A stretch of 64,000 nt of DNA from Posidonia oceanica (Eukaryota > Streptophyta > Magnoliopsida > Alismatales > Posidoniaceae). The DNA lies in contig JAZBRS010000020.1 in the NCBI GenBank assembly GCA_037176725.1, forward strand, positions 91,520,001-91,584,000. Direction: 5' to 3'. Positions 32,695 through 44,757 of this stretch are shown here, piece after piece. The notes beneath the pieces are model-generated. The model was given only the letters and a program-made list of their open reading frames with translations. It was not told the DNA's origin and made no database searches. The translations under genes and the position numbers were made by a program. Numbering within the stretch: the stretch's first letter is position 1; each line of letters begins with the position of its first letter.

Positions 32695-33460
32695 TGCATT
32701 TGGGCTGGTAGCCCTAACTGCTCAGCGATGGGTCCGTCAACCTATCATTTTGTCATCCTTGCATTCAGGCTGGCAGCCCTAACTGCTCGATGATAGGTCC
32801 ATTAACCTATCATTTTGCATTCATATCACCATCGGGTTGGCAGCCCTAACTGCTCGACGATGGGTCCTTTAACCTATCATTCTGCATTCCTCTGCTTTGG
32901 GCTAGCAGCCCTAGCTGCTCGGTTGACGTCCGTTAAAATGTCATCCTGCATATTCGCATTGCATTCGGGCTGATATCCCTAACTATTCAGCGATAGGTCT
33001 GTCAACTTATCATCCATTCATCCATCTTCGCATTTCGATGCCAGGGGCGCCTCGGCTGTCCCCTGGTATCATCCTTGATACCAGGGGCATCTTTTTTGCT
33101 GCCCTATGCTATCACCCCCCCATCTCATCGGACTGATATCCCTAACTATTTGGCAGTAGGTCCGTTAACTTATCACCCTGCATTTGCATTATCCCATTGC
33201 ATTCCTCACCGGCATTGCACATCTTACGGTGAGCCCTTACATCCATCTCATTGCATGTGGGCTGATACCCCTAACTATTCGACGATGAGTCTGTCAACTC
33301 CTCATTGGGCCAATACTCCTCAACTGTTCGGTGATGAGTCCGATAACTCCTCGTGGGCCGATAGCTCCAACTATCCGGTGATGAGTCTGTCAACTCCTCA
33401 GAGGGCTGATACTCTCTAACTATCCGACGATAGGTCCGTTAACTTATCACCCTTCGTCGT
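32695..33460 (+). repeat. E2 internal hairpin array near its 3' end
   Basis: About ten units of roughly 45-70 bp, each with GGGCTGGCAGCCCTAACTG, CTCGGCGATGGGTCC and GTTAACCTATCA-like parts. The stem pairs vary together: GATAGGT..ACCTATC, GATGGGT..ACCTATC (one wobble), GATGAGT..ACTCCTC. At 33060-33087 a perfect 11-bp hairpin CCCCTGGTATC / GATACCAGGGG is embedded, as in E1 and E3. Confidence 0.85.
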
Positions 33461-34579
33461 AGTGTAATAGCATTCTGTTGCATGGCATTAGCATCTCATC
33501 ATCACACGGACATCGCGTGCTTATGATCTGAACCCTCGGTTCACGTATTGCCTAAGGTAGCATCCTCAGCGCCCACAAGCTTTTTACAGCATTGCCTGCT
33601 TTGGATGATACCCGCGGTAGTGCACGGCCAGGATCGTTTCCTTGGTTTCGCGTGCCCGGCGTCCCACTGTTTATATACTGCATTTCACAGCATCGCATTG
33701 CATAACATCATATAGCTTATTTGTATCCCCCGTAGAGTCAGTCCTAGTATTGCATTTCATCATCACACGGACATCACGTGCTTAGGATCCGAACCCTTGG
33801 TTCACGTATTGCCAAAGGTAGCATCCTCAGCACCCGCAAACTTTTTACAGCATTGCTTGCTTTGGATCGCACTTGCGGCAGTGCGCGACCAGGATCGTTT
33901 CTCGATTTTGTGTGCCCGGCATGGCGCATATATACATTGCATTTCACTGCATAACATTTACATTCTTATTGCGCTGCTACTCCTTTGTAGTCATTACACC
34001 AATTCCCACATTCCGTTTCCCAGACATGGCATACTTAGGAAACCGAACCCTTGGTTCGCGCATTGCTTAAAGTGACATCCTTAGCAACGCAAACTTTTTA
34101 CTATCTTGCCTGCTCAGTATGACGCCCACGGTAGCACACCGTCCAGGATCGCTTCCTTGGCATTACGTGCCCGCCATCGCATGCACATCCACTACATCTT
34201 TTCTTTCAGCATTTTACTTTCCGCAGCATCCGCATCGCCTGCGCCTATAGCAAAAGCTTGGCAAATGGCACCGCCGCGTGAGCTGTGCACCGCTCGACAC
34301 GCACTCACCCCGTCGACTAGCTTTCCTGCATTGCCCAGTGACACCCCTTGCATTGCAATGCATTTTTTTTCCACACCACGTGCATGCATCACCCGCTTTC
34401 CCCCAAGGGAGTACAACGCAATAAGCATTAGTGTAAGCATAACATTTGCATTAGCACTGTACACTAGTCTTTCCATTGGCACAGCATCCTAGTGTTCGCA
34501 TTCATCGGCATTTGGCAATAGCCAAGACACCCCTTGCATCGCATTGCACTTTCCGCCTGCTTGTTTCCTCAATCGAGGG
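33461..34579 (+). repeat. Tandem repeats of about 250-260 bp upstream of the E2 polypurine tract
   Basis: Three degenerate units begin near 33504, 33765 and 34010. Shared parts: CACACGGACATCGCGTGCTTA, GAACCCTCGGTTCACG.ATTGCC, CTTTTTACAGCATTGC, GGCCAGGATCGTTTCC and GTGCCCGGC. E3 has a little more than one unit (about 39110-39420). The rest is GCATTGCATT-rich. The region is cut at 34579 by E3 and resumes at 49506. Confidence 0.75.
34575..34579. repeat. Target-site copy left of E3
   Basis: GAGGG here, GTGGG at 49501-49505. One mismatch. Joining the flanks gives ..TCGAGGGCAAGCTTTTTCTC, which matches the undisturbed E3 sequence at about 38620-38640 read in reverse (TCGAGGTAAGCACTTTCTC), so this is the real insertion point. 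Confidence 0.75.
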
Positions 34580-37500
34580 TGTAGTAATCCTGAATTCTGA
34601 TCATCCATGCACGATACCAAAGCTCGCGTGCACTGATCAAAATAGGCTCACTATATGCGGTAGGATCCGAGGGAAGAAACACGACTCGGAAACGCTGGCA
34701 AAAGAAAAGAAAAGAAAAGAAAAGATAAGACAAATCAGAGTCGCCACCAGGTCTATTGAATTGGAAGACAGGGAAAACCGAGGGTAAAGCATGAAAAGAC
34801 ATGCAAAACCGGATGCGAATAGGGGGCAAAGGGATGCAATGCAATGCTAAGCTATGCTATGACTCATGCCTAGGATAAAGGGAAGGTCGATGCGAGCCAA
34901 GAGAAAGGGCAAGGACTCCTGTTATGCACGGGGAAGGTGTTGGGCACCCCTGATACGTCCGAGAATCGGTCTTTCTTAGGCAATCTCGCGCTAATACAGG
35001 GAAATGCTAGCCTAATGCCTAAATGCAATGAATGCCTACTTGCTATGCATGGAAAATAAACGTGCTATCTATGTGCTCAGCAACGCTGCTAGTGTTCCGA
35101 ACTGGGCGGACCCTGCCTTGTGAGAACTCCTAGGTAGTAAGCATCATAGCCCTAAATGCAGATGCAGGCGATAAAACAAAGCTGCAGGGAAACCAAGCAA
35201 TGCAAATGACATGCAAGAGGTAAAGCAAAACGGGCACGGAAAATGGTGCGAAATGCGGAAAACAATGCGAGGCACAGAAAACGAGGCAAGGCGCGAAAAA
35301 CGAGGCAAGGGTGCAAAAAACGAGGCAAGGGCACGAAAAACGAGGCAAAGGCACGGAAAATGAGGCGAAAGCACAAAAAAGCAAAACAGGGGTCAGGTAG
35401 CATGCATGGGGGTTGCAATATGCATTAGAAGCCCTAAAACGCGAAAAATGACGAGCGGAACAAAATCGGCGTTTTAAAACTAAGTTAAGCCAACTGCAAG
35501 CGTTGGACGTTGGCAACAGCGGCGTCCAACGTTGGACGTTGCCATTGCTGGCGTCCAACACCTGCTGGAGGCAGACAACATGCAATTTTTAGAAAACTAT
35601 GCATTCTAGCTATATGGATGCAATACAGATGCATGAATGCAACTAAATGGGTGTATGACATGCAGGACAAACCTAACAGAGGATTAGAGGAGGAATCAGA
35701 GCAGGGGGCAAGCTAGGATCAAGGATCAAAGCAAGCAGGTTGTTGGACGCCCATGGGCATGGCATCCAACGTTAGATGCCAGAGTGGCGGGTGTCCAACA
35801 CAGGGCAGAGGAGAACAAGAGAAAGAAGCATGCAAATAACAAACAAAAATAAGAACATGCATTTGGGCTACTGGGGATAAACATAAACTGAGCATACAAG
35901 CATGGGATCTCACAAAAAGCCAGAAACTTACCAACTGCAGCATGTGCCAGGCCAAAGGCACAACCAGAACATTGGACGCGAGCTAGGCCGGCGTCCAATG
36001 TTGGATGCCTGCACCAACAGCGTACAACACCCTGGGAGGCACAAACACACAAAAAACTTGCATAAAATTAGCAAATGATCTAAAGAAGGCTGAAGAACAG
36101 TTGCAAAGGAAGCTAAACATGCATGTAAACACAAAAGTCATGCAAAGAAACAGATCAGAACATCATGTAAGCTTTAAACAACAAAATGAGGGACTGGGAC
36201 GTTAGACGCTGGAGACAGCAGCGTCCAACGTTGGACGCTGAAGCCTCTGGCGTCCAACGACCATAGCATGCAGACCTACCTGTGCTAAGGGGGAGCTCAG
36301 CACTAAACCCCACCTATATGCATGCAAACCACTAAGACATGCCAGAGCAAGAATGAAACATCCACAGCATGCATTTAATCCAAGAAAAGCAAATAGAAAG
36401 AGAGCAAGCAAGGAAATAAAGGATTAAACTTGCAAAAGGAAGGCATGCAACTTGAAAGGACCTAGCAAAACCTAAGCATGGTTGCCAAAGAGGCCAAGCA
36501 TCTCTAAGCAAGCATGGATCATAAGCAAATATCAAAAATAGGCATGGTGTAAGCATGGCAGCTAGCTACAGCTAACAGAGGTGTTGGACGCTAGGCAAAC
36601 CCGCGTCCAACGTTGGACGCGGCTCACCTAGGCGTCCAACGCAGGACGCGGCTCACCTAGGCGTCCAACGCAGGCAGGAAGCAAGCAGACTTAAATCATG
36701 CAAAAAGGACTTAGGCATGGATCAAAACATGGATACAGGCATGGCATAGCATCTGGAAACGCATAAAGAAGGCATGTGGCACAAACTTACAGAAACAAGC
36801 TAACAATAGAGCAAGGAAAGCATTAGAACAAAAGCTAAGGAAAGCAGGGTGTTAGACGCTGGCCTATGCCGCGTCCAACGTTGGACGCACCAGCTGGTGC
36901 GTCCAACACACTGAACTTCCTTCTGGCCACAAATCGCGGCCAAAAGGATTCAAAACTTCAAGAAAATGCATGGGAACATTCAACCTAGCATGCATGAGCT
37001 ACGGGGATAGAGAGCTTACCTCATCGCAGCCTGGAACGGTGTGTCGACCTCCTTCACCGGCGTTGCGGAAGTGGACGACAGGCTGACTCCGGCGAGCTCG
37101 TGCGGCTAGCTGGGGGCACGAGAGTGGTTGGCGAAGGGTTCGGAGTGGAGGTGGATCTTTGGTCTTGCTCTAGAGGTGGAGAATTGTCGAGGGACGGGGC
37201 TGTGCTGGTCTGTGCGTTCTGAGGAAGATGGCTATTTGGTGCTGTTTTGTTCATGGGTTGCTTGGGTTTTGCTGCAAATGGCAGCGGATCAGAGGGGAAT
37301 TGGCAGGCTTGCAGGGCTGTGGCAGGGCCTTTGAGTGTGAGGGAGCCACGAGGGATGGCAGGGGTGTGGCAGGAGCATGTCAGTCGGCCGGCGACGCCGC
37401 GGTGGAGGCTGACAGGGGCGGCTGAAGGCTGTGAGGAGATGAGAGAGCGGGAATGGTGCTGAGAAGGAGAAGATGGGTAGTAACTTGGCTTTGGAAGGTA

Positions 37501-37904
37501 GTGGATGGCATGGAGTGCGAGAGGGGACAGGTAGTAAGTGCAGGGAGGCAGTGGAGTGGACAGGAGGTGAGCCGAAGGAGGCGAAGCAGCCGCTGCTGCA
37601 ACCGAGTCGTTGGACGCTGGAGCAGAAGGCATCCAACGTTGGACACTGGAATAGGACGCGTCCAACGTTGGACGCTGCCTATTCCAGCGTACAACAGACT
37701 CAGTTGGCAAAAGGTTGCAAAAGGGCTTGGGCTTGGGCTGAAAAGGTTTAAAAAAGGTGTGAAAAGGCTTGGGGTTTAGGCTTGGGGTTTAGGTGAGGTT
37801 TTAGGGGTAGAAATGGGTTAGAAATAGGAGTGCCATTCTAGAGTCCACACGAGCCTGCAAGAGAAAACAACCAACTTCCGGGCTGTCAGATTGGGGTGTC
37901 TACA
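34580..37904 (-). repeat. E3 3' LTR (left copy)
   Basis: 3325 bp, from TGTAGTAATCC to GGGTGTCTACA. Nearly identical to 46137-49500 apart from indels: this copy has an extra GCAGGACGCGG..AGGCGTCC unit at about 36640-36668 and a longer AAAAG run (34690-34727). Carries seven hairpin modules, the buried primer-like motif (34736-34746), core B (34906-34978) and the splice-donor-like site (37018-37019). Confidence 0.92.
35502..37695. repeat. Paired-hairpin modules in the E3 left LTR (7 sites)
   Basis: At 35502-35560, 35741-35800, 35970-36030, 36201-36258, 36582-36669 (three arms pairs), 36850-36908 and 37609-37695 (three hairpins). Stems are GTTGGACGC / GCGTCCAAC. Spacing between modules is about 230-390 bp, except about 700 bp before the last. 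The same seven are found in the right LTR. Confidence 0.88.
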
Positions 37905-37917
37905 GATGCCCCTCCCT
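37905..37917 (-). other. E3 polypurine tract
   Basis: AGGGAGGGGCATC on the minus strand, immediately before the 3' LTR start TGTAGACACC. Identical to the E2 tract. Confidence 0.85.
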
Positions 37918-39480
37918 GAGTGAGGTCAAGTGTAGCGAGACCACTGCTCAGGGTAGACAAGACACCCTACCTGACGTTGGTAGGAGCGCAAATTGCTATG
38001 GGCGTGAGTCACTTATCCGGCGGATGCACCAGAAGTCATGACTTGATGTCACAATGCAGATGCTGATATAGGATGCCATTGCAATGCAATGCATGCTAAT
38101 GCAGAAGTTAGTGCATAGGTTATGTTAGATGTTAGTGCAGAACTGGTATGCGATGCGAATGCCGACACTGAACTAATATGAACTAGTGCGCGTGCGAGTG
38201 CTGTGCATGGGGAGATGCTATGCTGATGCATGGTGAGTGCTGGCACTAATGCCGATGCTGATGCATGGGGTGCTTGCTATGCTTGCAAAGTGCTAATGCT
38301 TGAGAGTGCTAATGCTTGAATGCTTGTAGGTTCTGATGCTTGAGGTGAGTGCTTGCTAATGCTTGTGAGTGCTAGTGCTTGAGTGCTGTGCGTGCCAGTG
38401 CTAATGCTGGGGCAGTGCAGAGTGATGCATGGAGAAGAAGCAGGGGGTTCTACAGTGCAGTGCGGCAAGTTGGCTGCTTGTCCAAGCTTGCGCAAAAAGC
38501 TGCTCCAGGAGGGCTAACGCGCTTGCCACTTGGGCAAGCTGCTAGTCTAGGGGAGACCAAGGGCCCTTGTCCGTTCGGGATAAGTGAAACAAGCAGGAGC
38601 TCGCGAGGCCGCGAGAAGGAGAAAGTGCTTACCTCGAGGCGAGGTAGCAGACAGGCAGAAGAGGTAGAAGGGGCAATGCAATGCAGAGGAGGTCCTAGGC
38701 AATGCAAGAAGGTAAATGCAAATGCAGATGAATGCAGACACTAGAATGCTGTGCAAATGATATGCTTATGCTAACGCTTACTGCGCTGAAACTCCTCTGG
38801 GGGAAAGCGGGATGGTGCATGCATGCGGAAAAGTGGAAATGCAATGCAATGTTGTCGTTGGCCAATGCAAGTAGGCCAAGCAACGGGGGTGCCATTCACA
38901 AAGCTCAGCTGTAGACGAATGGCGATGCAAGTGCATGGGATACAGTAGAAAGTAAATATGCTAAAAGTAAAGTAGGGGATGTGCATGCAGCGGCGGGTAC
39001 TAAAAGACCCGGGAAAGTGGAATGCAGGAGTTGATGGAAGGACCACAGAGGAGCGGCAGCGCAATAAGGGTACAATGCATGAGATGTAATGTAGTGGGAT
39101 GCAAGGTATGCAGCGGAATGCCGGGCACGCGGAACAGAGAAAGCGATCCTGGGTTATGCACTACTGCGAGCATAATCCCGAGCCAGCAATGCTATAAAAA
39201 GAAGCATGTGGGCGACGAAGATGCTGCCTTAGGCAATACGTGAACCTGGGGTTCGGATCCTAAGCGCACGATGTCCGTGTAATGATGAGATGCAGTACTA
39301 GGACTGACTCTACAAGGAGACACAAAGGAGCTATATAATGCTATGCAATGCAAATGCTGTGAGATGCAGTGTACAAATAGATGGAATGCGGGACACGCGA
39401 AACCGGGAAAACGATCTTGGTCGTGCGATGACCGTGGGATGATAAAGTGCTAATGCCATGCAACAAAATGCTATTACACT
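37918..39480 (-). other. E3 3' untranslated region
   Basis: No gene. The first 130 bp are a pre-polypurine block shared with E1 (11047-11170) and E2 (49960-50096), including GTGAGTCACTTATCCGG.GGATGCACC. 38050-38420 is a low-complexity run of TGCTAATGC / GCTTGAGTGC words. 38440-38660 matches E2 49506-49720. 39110-39420 holds one and a part of the 250-bp repeat that is tandem in E2. Confidence 0.6.
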
Positions 39481-39487
39481 AAGATGA

Positions 39488-40400
39488 AATGGGTGATAGG
39501 TTAACGGACCTATCGCTGGATAGTTAGGGCAATTTGCCTGCGAGGAGTTAATGGACTCATCACTGGATAGTTGGGGCTATCAGCCCGATGGATGGTGACA
39601 GGCCAGCGAGTCTGTCAGGCAAGAGGGGTGATTACAAGTGGGACAGTTTGTAACCACGAATGCAACGGGAGTACCATACCCGAAGGTGTGGCAGAGGTCC
39701 GTAGACACTACCGTAACAGTTAGGGATGTCAGCCCAAATGCAGATGGGAATGGGATACCATGGGGCAGCTAAATAAAGATGCCCCTGGTATCGGTGAACG
39801 ATACCAGAGGGCAGCCGAAGCGCCCCTGGCATCAAAATGCAAGGCAGAGACAACACTAACAGGTTTGTCAGCCGAGTAGTTAGGGCTACCAGCTCAAATG
39901 CAGTGAGATGGATGAAAGGGCTCATCATGCAAAGTGCAATGATGGTGGGGGATGCAATGGAATAATGCAAATGCAGAGTGATAAGTTAACGGACTTATCG
40001 CCGAATAGTTAGGGATATCAGCCTGAATGCAACGTGGATATGCGGGATGACATTTTAACGGGCATCAACTGAGTAGTTAGGGCTGCCAGCCCGATGCAGA
40101 GGAATGCAGAGTGATAGGTTAACGGACCCATCGCCGAGCAGTTAGGGTTGCCAGCCCGAATGCAGAAATGATGGCGCGATAAAATGATAGGTTGACAGAC
40201 CCATCGCTGAGCAGTTAGGGCTGCTAGCCAGAATGCAGAAATGATAGCATGATAAAATGATAAGTTGACGGACCCATCGCCGAGCAATTAGGGCTGCCAG
40301 CTCGGATGCAGAAATGATAGCATGATAAAATGATAGGTTGACAGACCCATTGCCGAGCAGTTAGGGCTGCCAGCCCGAATGCAGAAATGATGCAGAGGGG
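39488..40400 (-). repeat. E3 internal hairpin array A
   Basis: About ten units with GATAGGTTGACAGACCCATC, CGAGCAGTTAGGGCTGCC and AGCCCGAATGCAGAAATGAT. A CCCCTGGTATC / GATACCAGAGGG hairpin lies at 39782-39811. Four consecutive units (40110-40400) are nearly the same, about 70 bp each, so they arose by recent tandem duplication. Confidence 0.85.
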
Positions 40401-41817
40401 AAACAGGAACCCATCATGATAGGCGTGCAATGGTCTCAGCACAGGCATGCTTCGCAGCGTCACGAGGTAACAAACGAGGTACATGCCGGTCATCACGGAC
40501 CTACCCACGTGGTGGGTGGCAAAATTTGAAAATCGCAGAGCTTCTGAGCGAGGCAGGCAAAAGTGCTCGTCCTTGGCTCCGATTTTCGAAAATAGGGAGA
40601 AGGGAAGATAAAGATTACAATATACAGCATGCATGTTTTGGTGGCTTTGGACTCAAAGCAGCTGTGCCTTGAGGATGTTTCTGCAATTCCTGACTAGGAG
40701 ACTCGATCCTCAAGTGACGCCATGCCGAGTTGTGGTCAGTGGCTCTCTTTTTCACTGCTAGCTCGAGATGAGGCCTTGGATTTGCAGAGTATAGCCTTCG
40801 GCTGCAGGGTAGCAGAAGCGTTGGATGCAGCTTCTTAGCCTCCGTCTCAATTCTTCAGGGACCGACTACCACTTTTGATGCTCACAGAATGATGTTTCTT
40901 TTCCCCTCATGAGTGACTGGAATTGCATCTAGCCTGCCAAGGGAGTAGAGATGTCTGCAAAGGAGATTGGAGCGTGCTGCTGCACTCGGAGGGTGGGGCC
41001 AGGTCCTCCTGATAATGTACCTCGTGCAGTTGCCAGTGTGGTGCTTGAAGCTGATAGCTGAGGGGGCTTCGACGCTCGTCCGAGTCACTCCTCTCATGAG
41101 CACCTTCTTTCTTCAACTTCTTTCGGCATTTTTCTTTTGTGCTCAGCATGCATATCATGTTGTCATTTCTTTTGCTCACATGACCTCTATTCTTTTGGAT
41201 ATGCATGTCTTCACCCTCTTGGGGTAGCAGTCCCGGATGAGGCGTTGAGAGTTCGACTGATCGGCGTACACCCTCAGCCTCTGCACTGTGTCAACAGCCT
41301 CTGGCTATGCTTCGCTCTGCTTTGGTCCTATTCATATCTGGTGGACTCTCTGGTTAAGGTGGATCTCGCTTCGGGAGTTTTTAAGCTCAGCGAGTCGCTC
41401 CGCTCTGCTCTAGTCTCACTCTGTAGCCACATGCAAGAGATGGTGCTGCTCGGGCGAGACCTGCCTGAGATCGTCACTACTTGACATCCTCCAGGCACTG
41501 CTTGTTTGTCCAAAGTCGGTTTTTGATTATACAAATGTTTGTGGGTTTTGCATATTTTAGCAGGGGAAAGGACAAACATGTTTTTGGGTTTTGCATTGGT
41601 TTTGTATTTTTATGATTTTTGTTTAGGAAAACATAAAAGGGAAAACCAGTAGAAAGGCGAAGAAAATATTTTTGCTATTTTCATTTTCTTGATTTTTTTT
41701 GGCTTTATGCTTTACAGAATGCAAGAAATGATATGTACATGCAATAAATGACAATGCATGATGGCAGATATGTGCAAGATGAATGGATATGCATGCAAAG
41801 TGATTGATATGTGCAGG
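40401..41817 (-). other. E3 region between the arrays, decayed small frames
   Basis: Collinear with E2 31440-32690. It includes the MHIQKN.. open piece (40907-41206) and the ISCMWLQSETRAE piece (41328-41579). The PMD tail is not clearly readable here. No recognised domain. Confidence 0.45.
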
Positions 41818-42180
41818 TGATAAGTTGACGGACTTATCGCTGAATAGTTAGGGATATCAGCCCAGATGATAAGTTGACGGACTTATCGCCGAGCAATTAG
41901 GACTGCCAGCCCAGTGATGACAGGTTAACGGACCTATCAGCAGATAGTTAGGGGTATCAGCCTGATGATGATAGGTTAACGGACCTATCGTCGGATAGTT
42001 AGGGGTATCAGCCCGGTGATGATAGGTTAACGAACCTATCGCCGGATAGTTAGGGGTATCAGCCCGAGTGATGATAGGTTAACGGACCTATCGCCAAATA
42101 GTTGGGGGTATCAGCCCAGTGATGATAGGTTAACGGACCTATCGCCGGATAGTTAGGGGTATCAGCCCGATGATGAATGC
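41818..42180 (-). repeat. E3 internal hairpin array B
   Basis: Seven units of about 50 bp. Typical stem and loop is GATAGGTTAACGGACCTATC, followed by GCCGGATAGTTAGGGGTATC and AGCCCG. The first two units have GATAAGTTGACGGACTTATC, so the G-C pair of the others is an A-T pair here. Confidence 0.88.
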
Positions 42181-42299
42181 ATGTAGGAAAAAATGCAAGT
42201 TTTTTAGGGTTTTTGCAGTTTTTATGCTTTTTATGATTTTCTGACATGGCAAGAAAACACAAAAAACAAAACAAAACAAAAAGGAAAGACAGTGCAGGA

Positions 42300-44757
42300 A
42301 AGAAAAGAGAGGTAAGAAAGACTTACCTGTCAGTGCCCTCGGGAGGGAGGTGCTGGGTCTGCCCCTACGCTGCTGGCACTGTTGGCGAGATCTGCTGCTG
42401 GCAGTGCAGGGAGCACCGGGGCTGCTGATGCTGGAGAAGGAGCTTACTTGGATAGTGTTGCGACTGGGCTTGCTGTTGCGCTTCCGAGCGTCCCCCGGGC
42501 AAAAAGGGAGAGACAGGAAGAGGGGATTGCACCGATGGGATCGGAAGGACCCACCGGGGCAGAGCTGGATTCAAAGAAGATTGGGGTAAGCCCCCGATGT
42601 TCCGGCATCCTCGAAGCTCGTAGGCTCAGAAGAGGAAGGGCCAGCTACGCTAGGGTGTGCGAGTGCAGGTGTGTGAGCAGCCTCCTGTGGACTGACGACG
42701 AGGGTCCCGTTGTCAATCAGGTCCTGAACGACATCCCGGAGAGTGAGGCAATTATCCGTTGAATGTCCCGGGGCTCGATGGTAATCGCAATACTTGCTCG
42801 CATCGTACCACCTCGGAAGGGGATTTGGTGGCGGGCAAGTTTCCGGAAGCCTCAGAAGCGACACAACCTGGGGAAAGACGGCGCTTAGCGGCTCACCATG
42901 TGGGGTGAAGTTGCTCTTAATGCGGCGAACTCGTCTCCGCCTAGGCTGTCATCCTTACTGAGCTGGTGCAACGTGATGCACTGGCTCAACGGTGACAGTG
43001 TGTACAGTGGGTGCATAAATAGGTGCAGGCACTAGCAGAAAAGGGTCTGGCTGACTTTCTGCAAAGGCAGGCACCTCAGGAGGATCAGCGCATGCAATGG
43101 CGTGTTGCTTGGAGCAGTCGAAAGCGGAGTTGTTGCTGCTGCTGCTGCTGCGGCAGTTGCTGGTGCTGTCGGCCTGCCTAGCCCGTGCAGAAAGTGCGGG
43201 GAAATGCCCACTATGTAGTGAGCTTTCCACGTGGGCGCCAGCCCTAATCAGCGATGCAAAACTAGTGATGTGCTGGATGCAAAGCAGAGTCCCAGTTGCT
43301 GGCAGCGCCCCATTGATGATCATCTCAATAGAATCCTCCTCGGAGGGTCTATCTTTGACCAGGGCGGTTGTGGAACGCCAGCGACCAACATACTCCCCGA
43401 ATGGCTCTTGGGGCCTCTACCGGATGGCGACGAGATCCTCCCTCTTGGGGATCAAGTCGAGGTTGAAAGCATATTACTCAAGGAAAGCCCGAGAAAGACC
43501 AGTCCAAGTCTGAACCGCAGCCGTGTCAAGGGACGTGAACCACTTGAGCGTGGGGCCGGTCAAACTCTTCTGGAACAGGCGGATAAGGAGTCTTTCATCA
43601 GCCCGAAGCTGAGAAAGGTCCTCGCAATATGCCTTCAGATGCGAGATGGGGCAGCCTCTACCATCATATTTATAGAAGTTTGGGATGCGGAACTTCGAAG
43701 GGAGTGCGACCTCGGGAAAGAGACAGAGGTCGCGAAATTGGTAGGGCTGGCGGTCTTGGCCTTGCACTTGACGAAGTGCTCTCTCTAGATCACCCAACCT
43801 GGTAAGGAAGGCGTCTGAGGCTGCTGCTGGCGAGGGTTGTGCAGTAGAGGCAGGGGCCACGTATGCTGTGCCGGTCGCGTGAGAGCGCTCCTTCAGATCC
43901 ACCGTCACGCCACCTGGTGTTGTAGCGTGAGGGCTAGCATACCCATGCAAGGGTGCAAAGTGTGGTGCTATGTATGCAGGAGTCTGAACCTGATGCAAGG
44001 AAGATGGATAGATAACATGCTGTGCAGTGTAAGGTGTAGTGCGGGGGAGCAGCAGCTGTTGCACTGGCATGGTGTTGGGCAACGAGCTTGAGGGGTGCTG
44101 TGCTCCTGCCAATCCGGAAGACTGGCCACCAGAGGAAGGAGTTGCATGCAGTGCAAGGTGCTGTGTAGGTGTAGGAGGCTGATAATGCACTCCCATCGCC
44201 GAAGCTGTGAGGAGCCGGGGCGATGGAAGGGGTGGAGGTGCAGTGTAGTGTGCTTGCAAGGCTACAGAGGGCGGCACCGAAACCTCAGGGGTTGGGCGGG
44301 AAGAGCAGGCCACAGTCGGGTCGAGTGCGAGAGCCATGCTTCGCAGCCTATCAACCTTAGCCAATAAACGCTGCGCTTGCGAGGTAGAGAACGCATCGAC
44401 TGACAGGCCAGGACGCAACGAGGTGTCCGCCAGAGGAGGCACAGAAACCAAGGAAGTAATAGGAGTGGATCTTATGCAAAGGGCAGCTGCAGAAGGCTAG
44501 ATTCCCGAGACGGGAAGGCCCTGGGATGGGACAGAGGGCGATGCTCCTGGAGCCAGAGTGGTGGTCATCGCGGTAGATGCGGTGACAAGCTCCAGGTTGG
44601 CTAGGGTTGACCCTTGATCCAGATAAAGGGGCGGGGAGGTCTCCTGCACCAGAAATGGAGAGGAGATGGGGGATGCCAAAGCAAGGGAAGGAGAGACCGA
44701 AGTCGGTACCTCTCCTGACGCCAATGAGGAAGGAGGCTCGCCGGTATGCTGGGCCAT
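42300..44757 (-). pseudogene. gag: E3 gag pseudogene (few stops)
   Basis: Starts MAQHTGEPPSS at 44757, matching the MAQ start of E2. Four open pieces (ending at 44497, 43474, 42955 and 42571) are all in one frame, so only a few stop codons separate them, plus a frameshift near 42585. Core, 43474-44451 piece: RALRQVQGQDRQPYQFRDLC, FPEVALPSKFRIPNFYKYDG, LKAYCEDLSQLRADE, RLFQKSLTGPTLKWFTSLD. The stop after AFLE replaces a Gln (CAA to TAA). Zinc knuckle CDYHRAPGHSTDNC intact (Cys26, His29, His34, Cys39 of the 42571-42864 piece). The N-terminal third is Pro/Ser/Thr-rich with no domain. Capsid/RNA-packaging protein of the element; no protease follows. Confidence 0.88.

Noticed and set aside
34100..34492. 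128-aa frame between the 250-bp repeats and E3
   Set aside because: Built on repeat units and GCATTGC words; the matching E3 region does not keep it.
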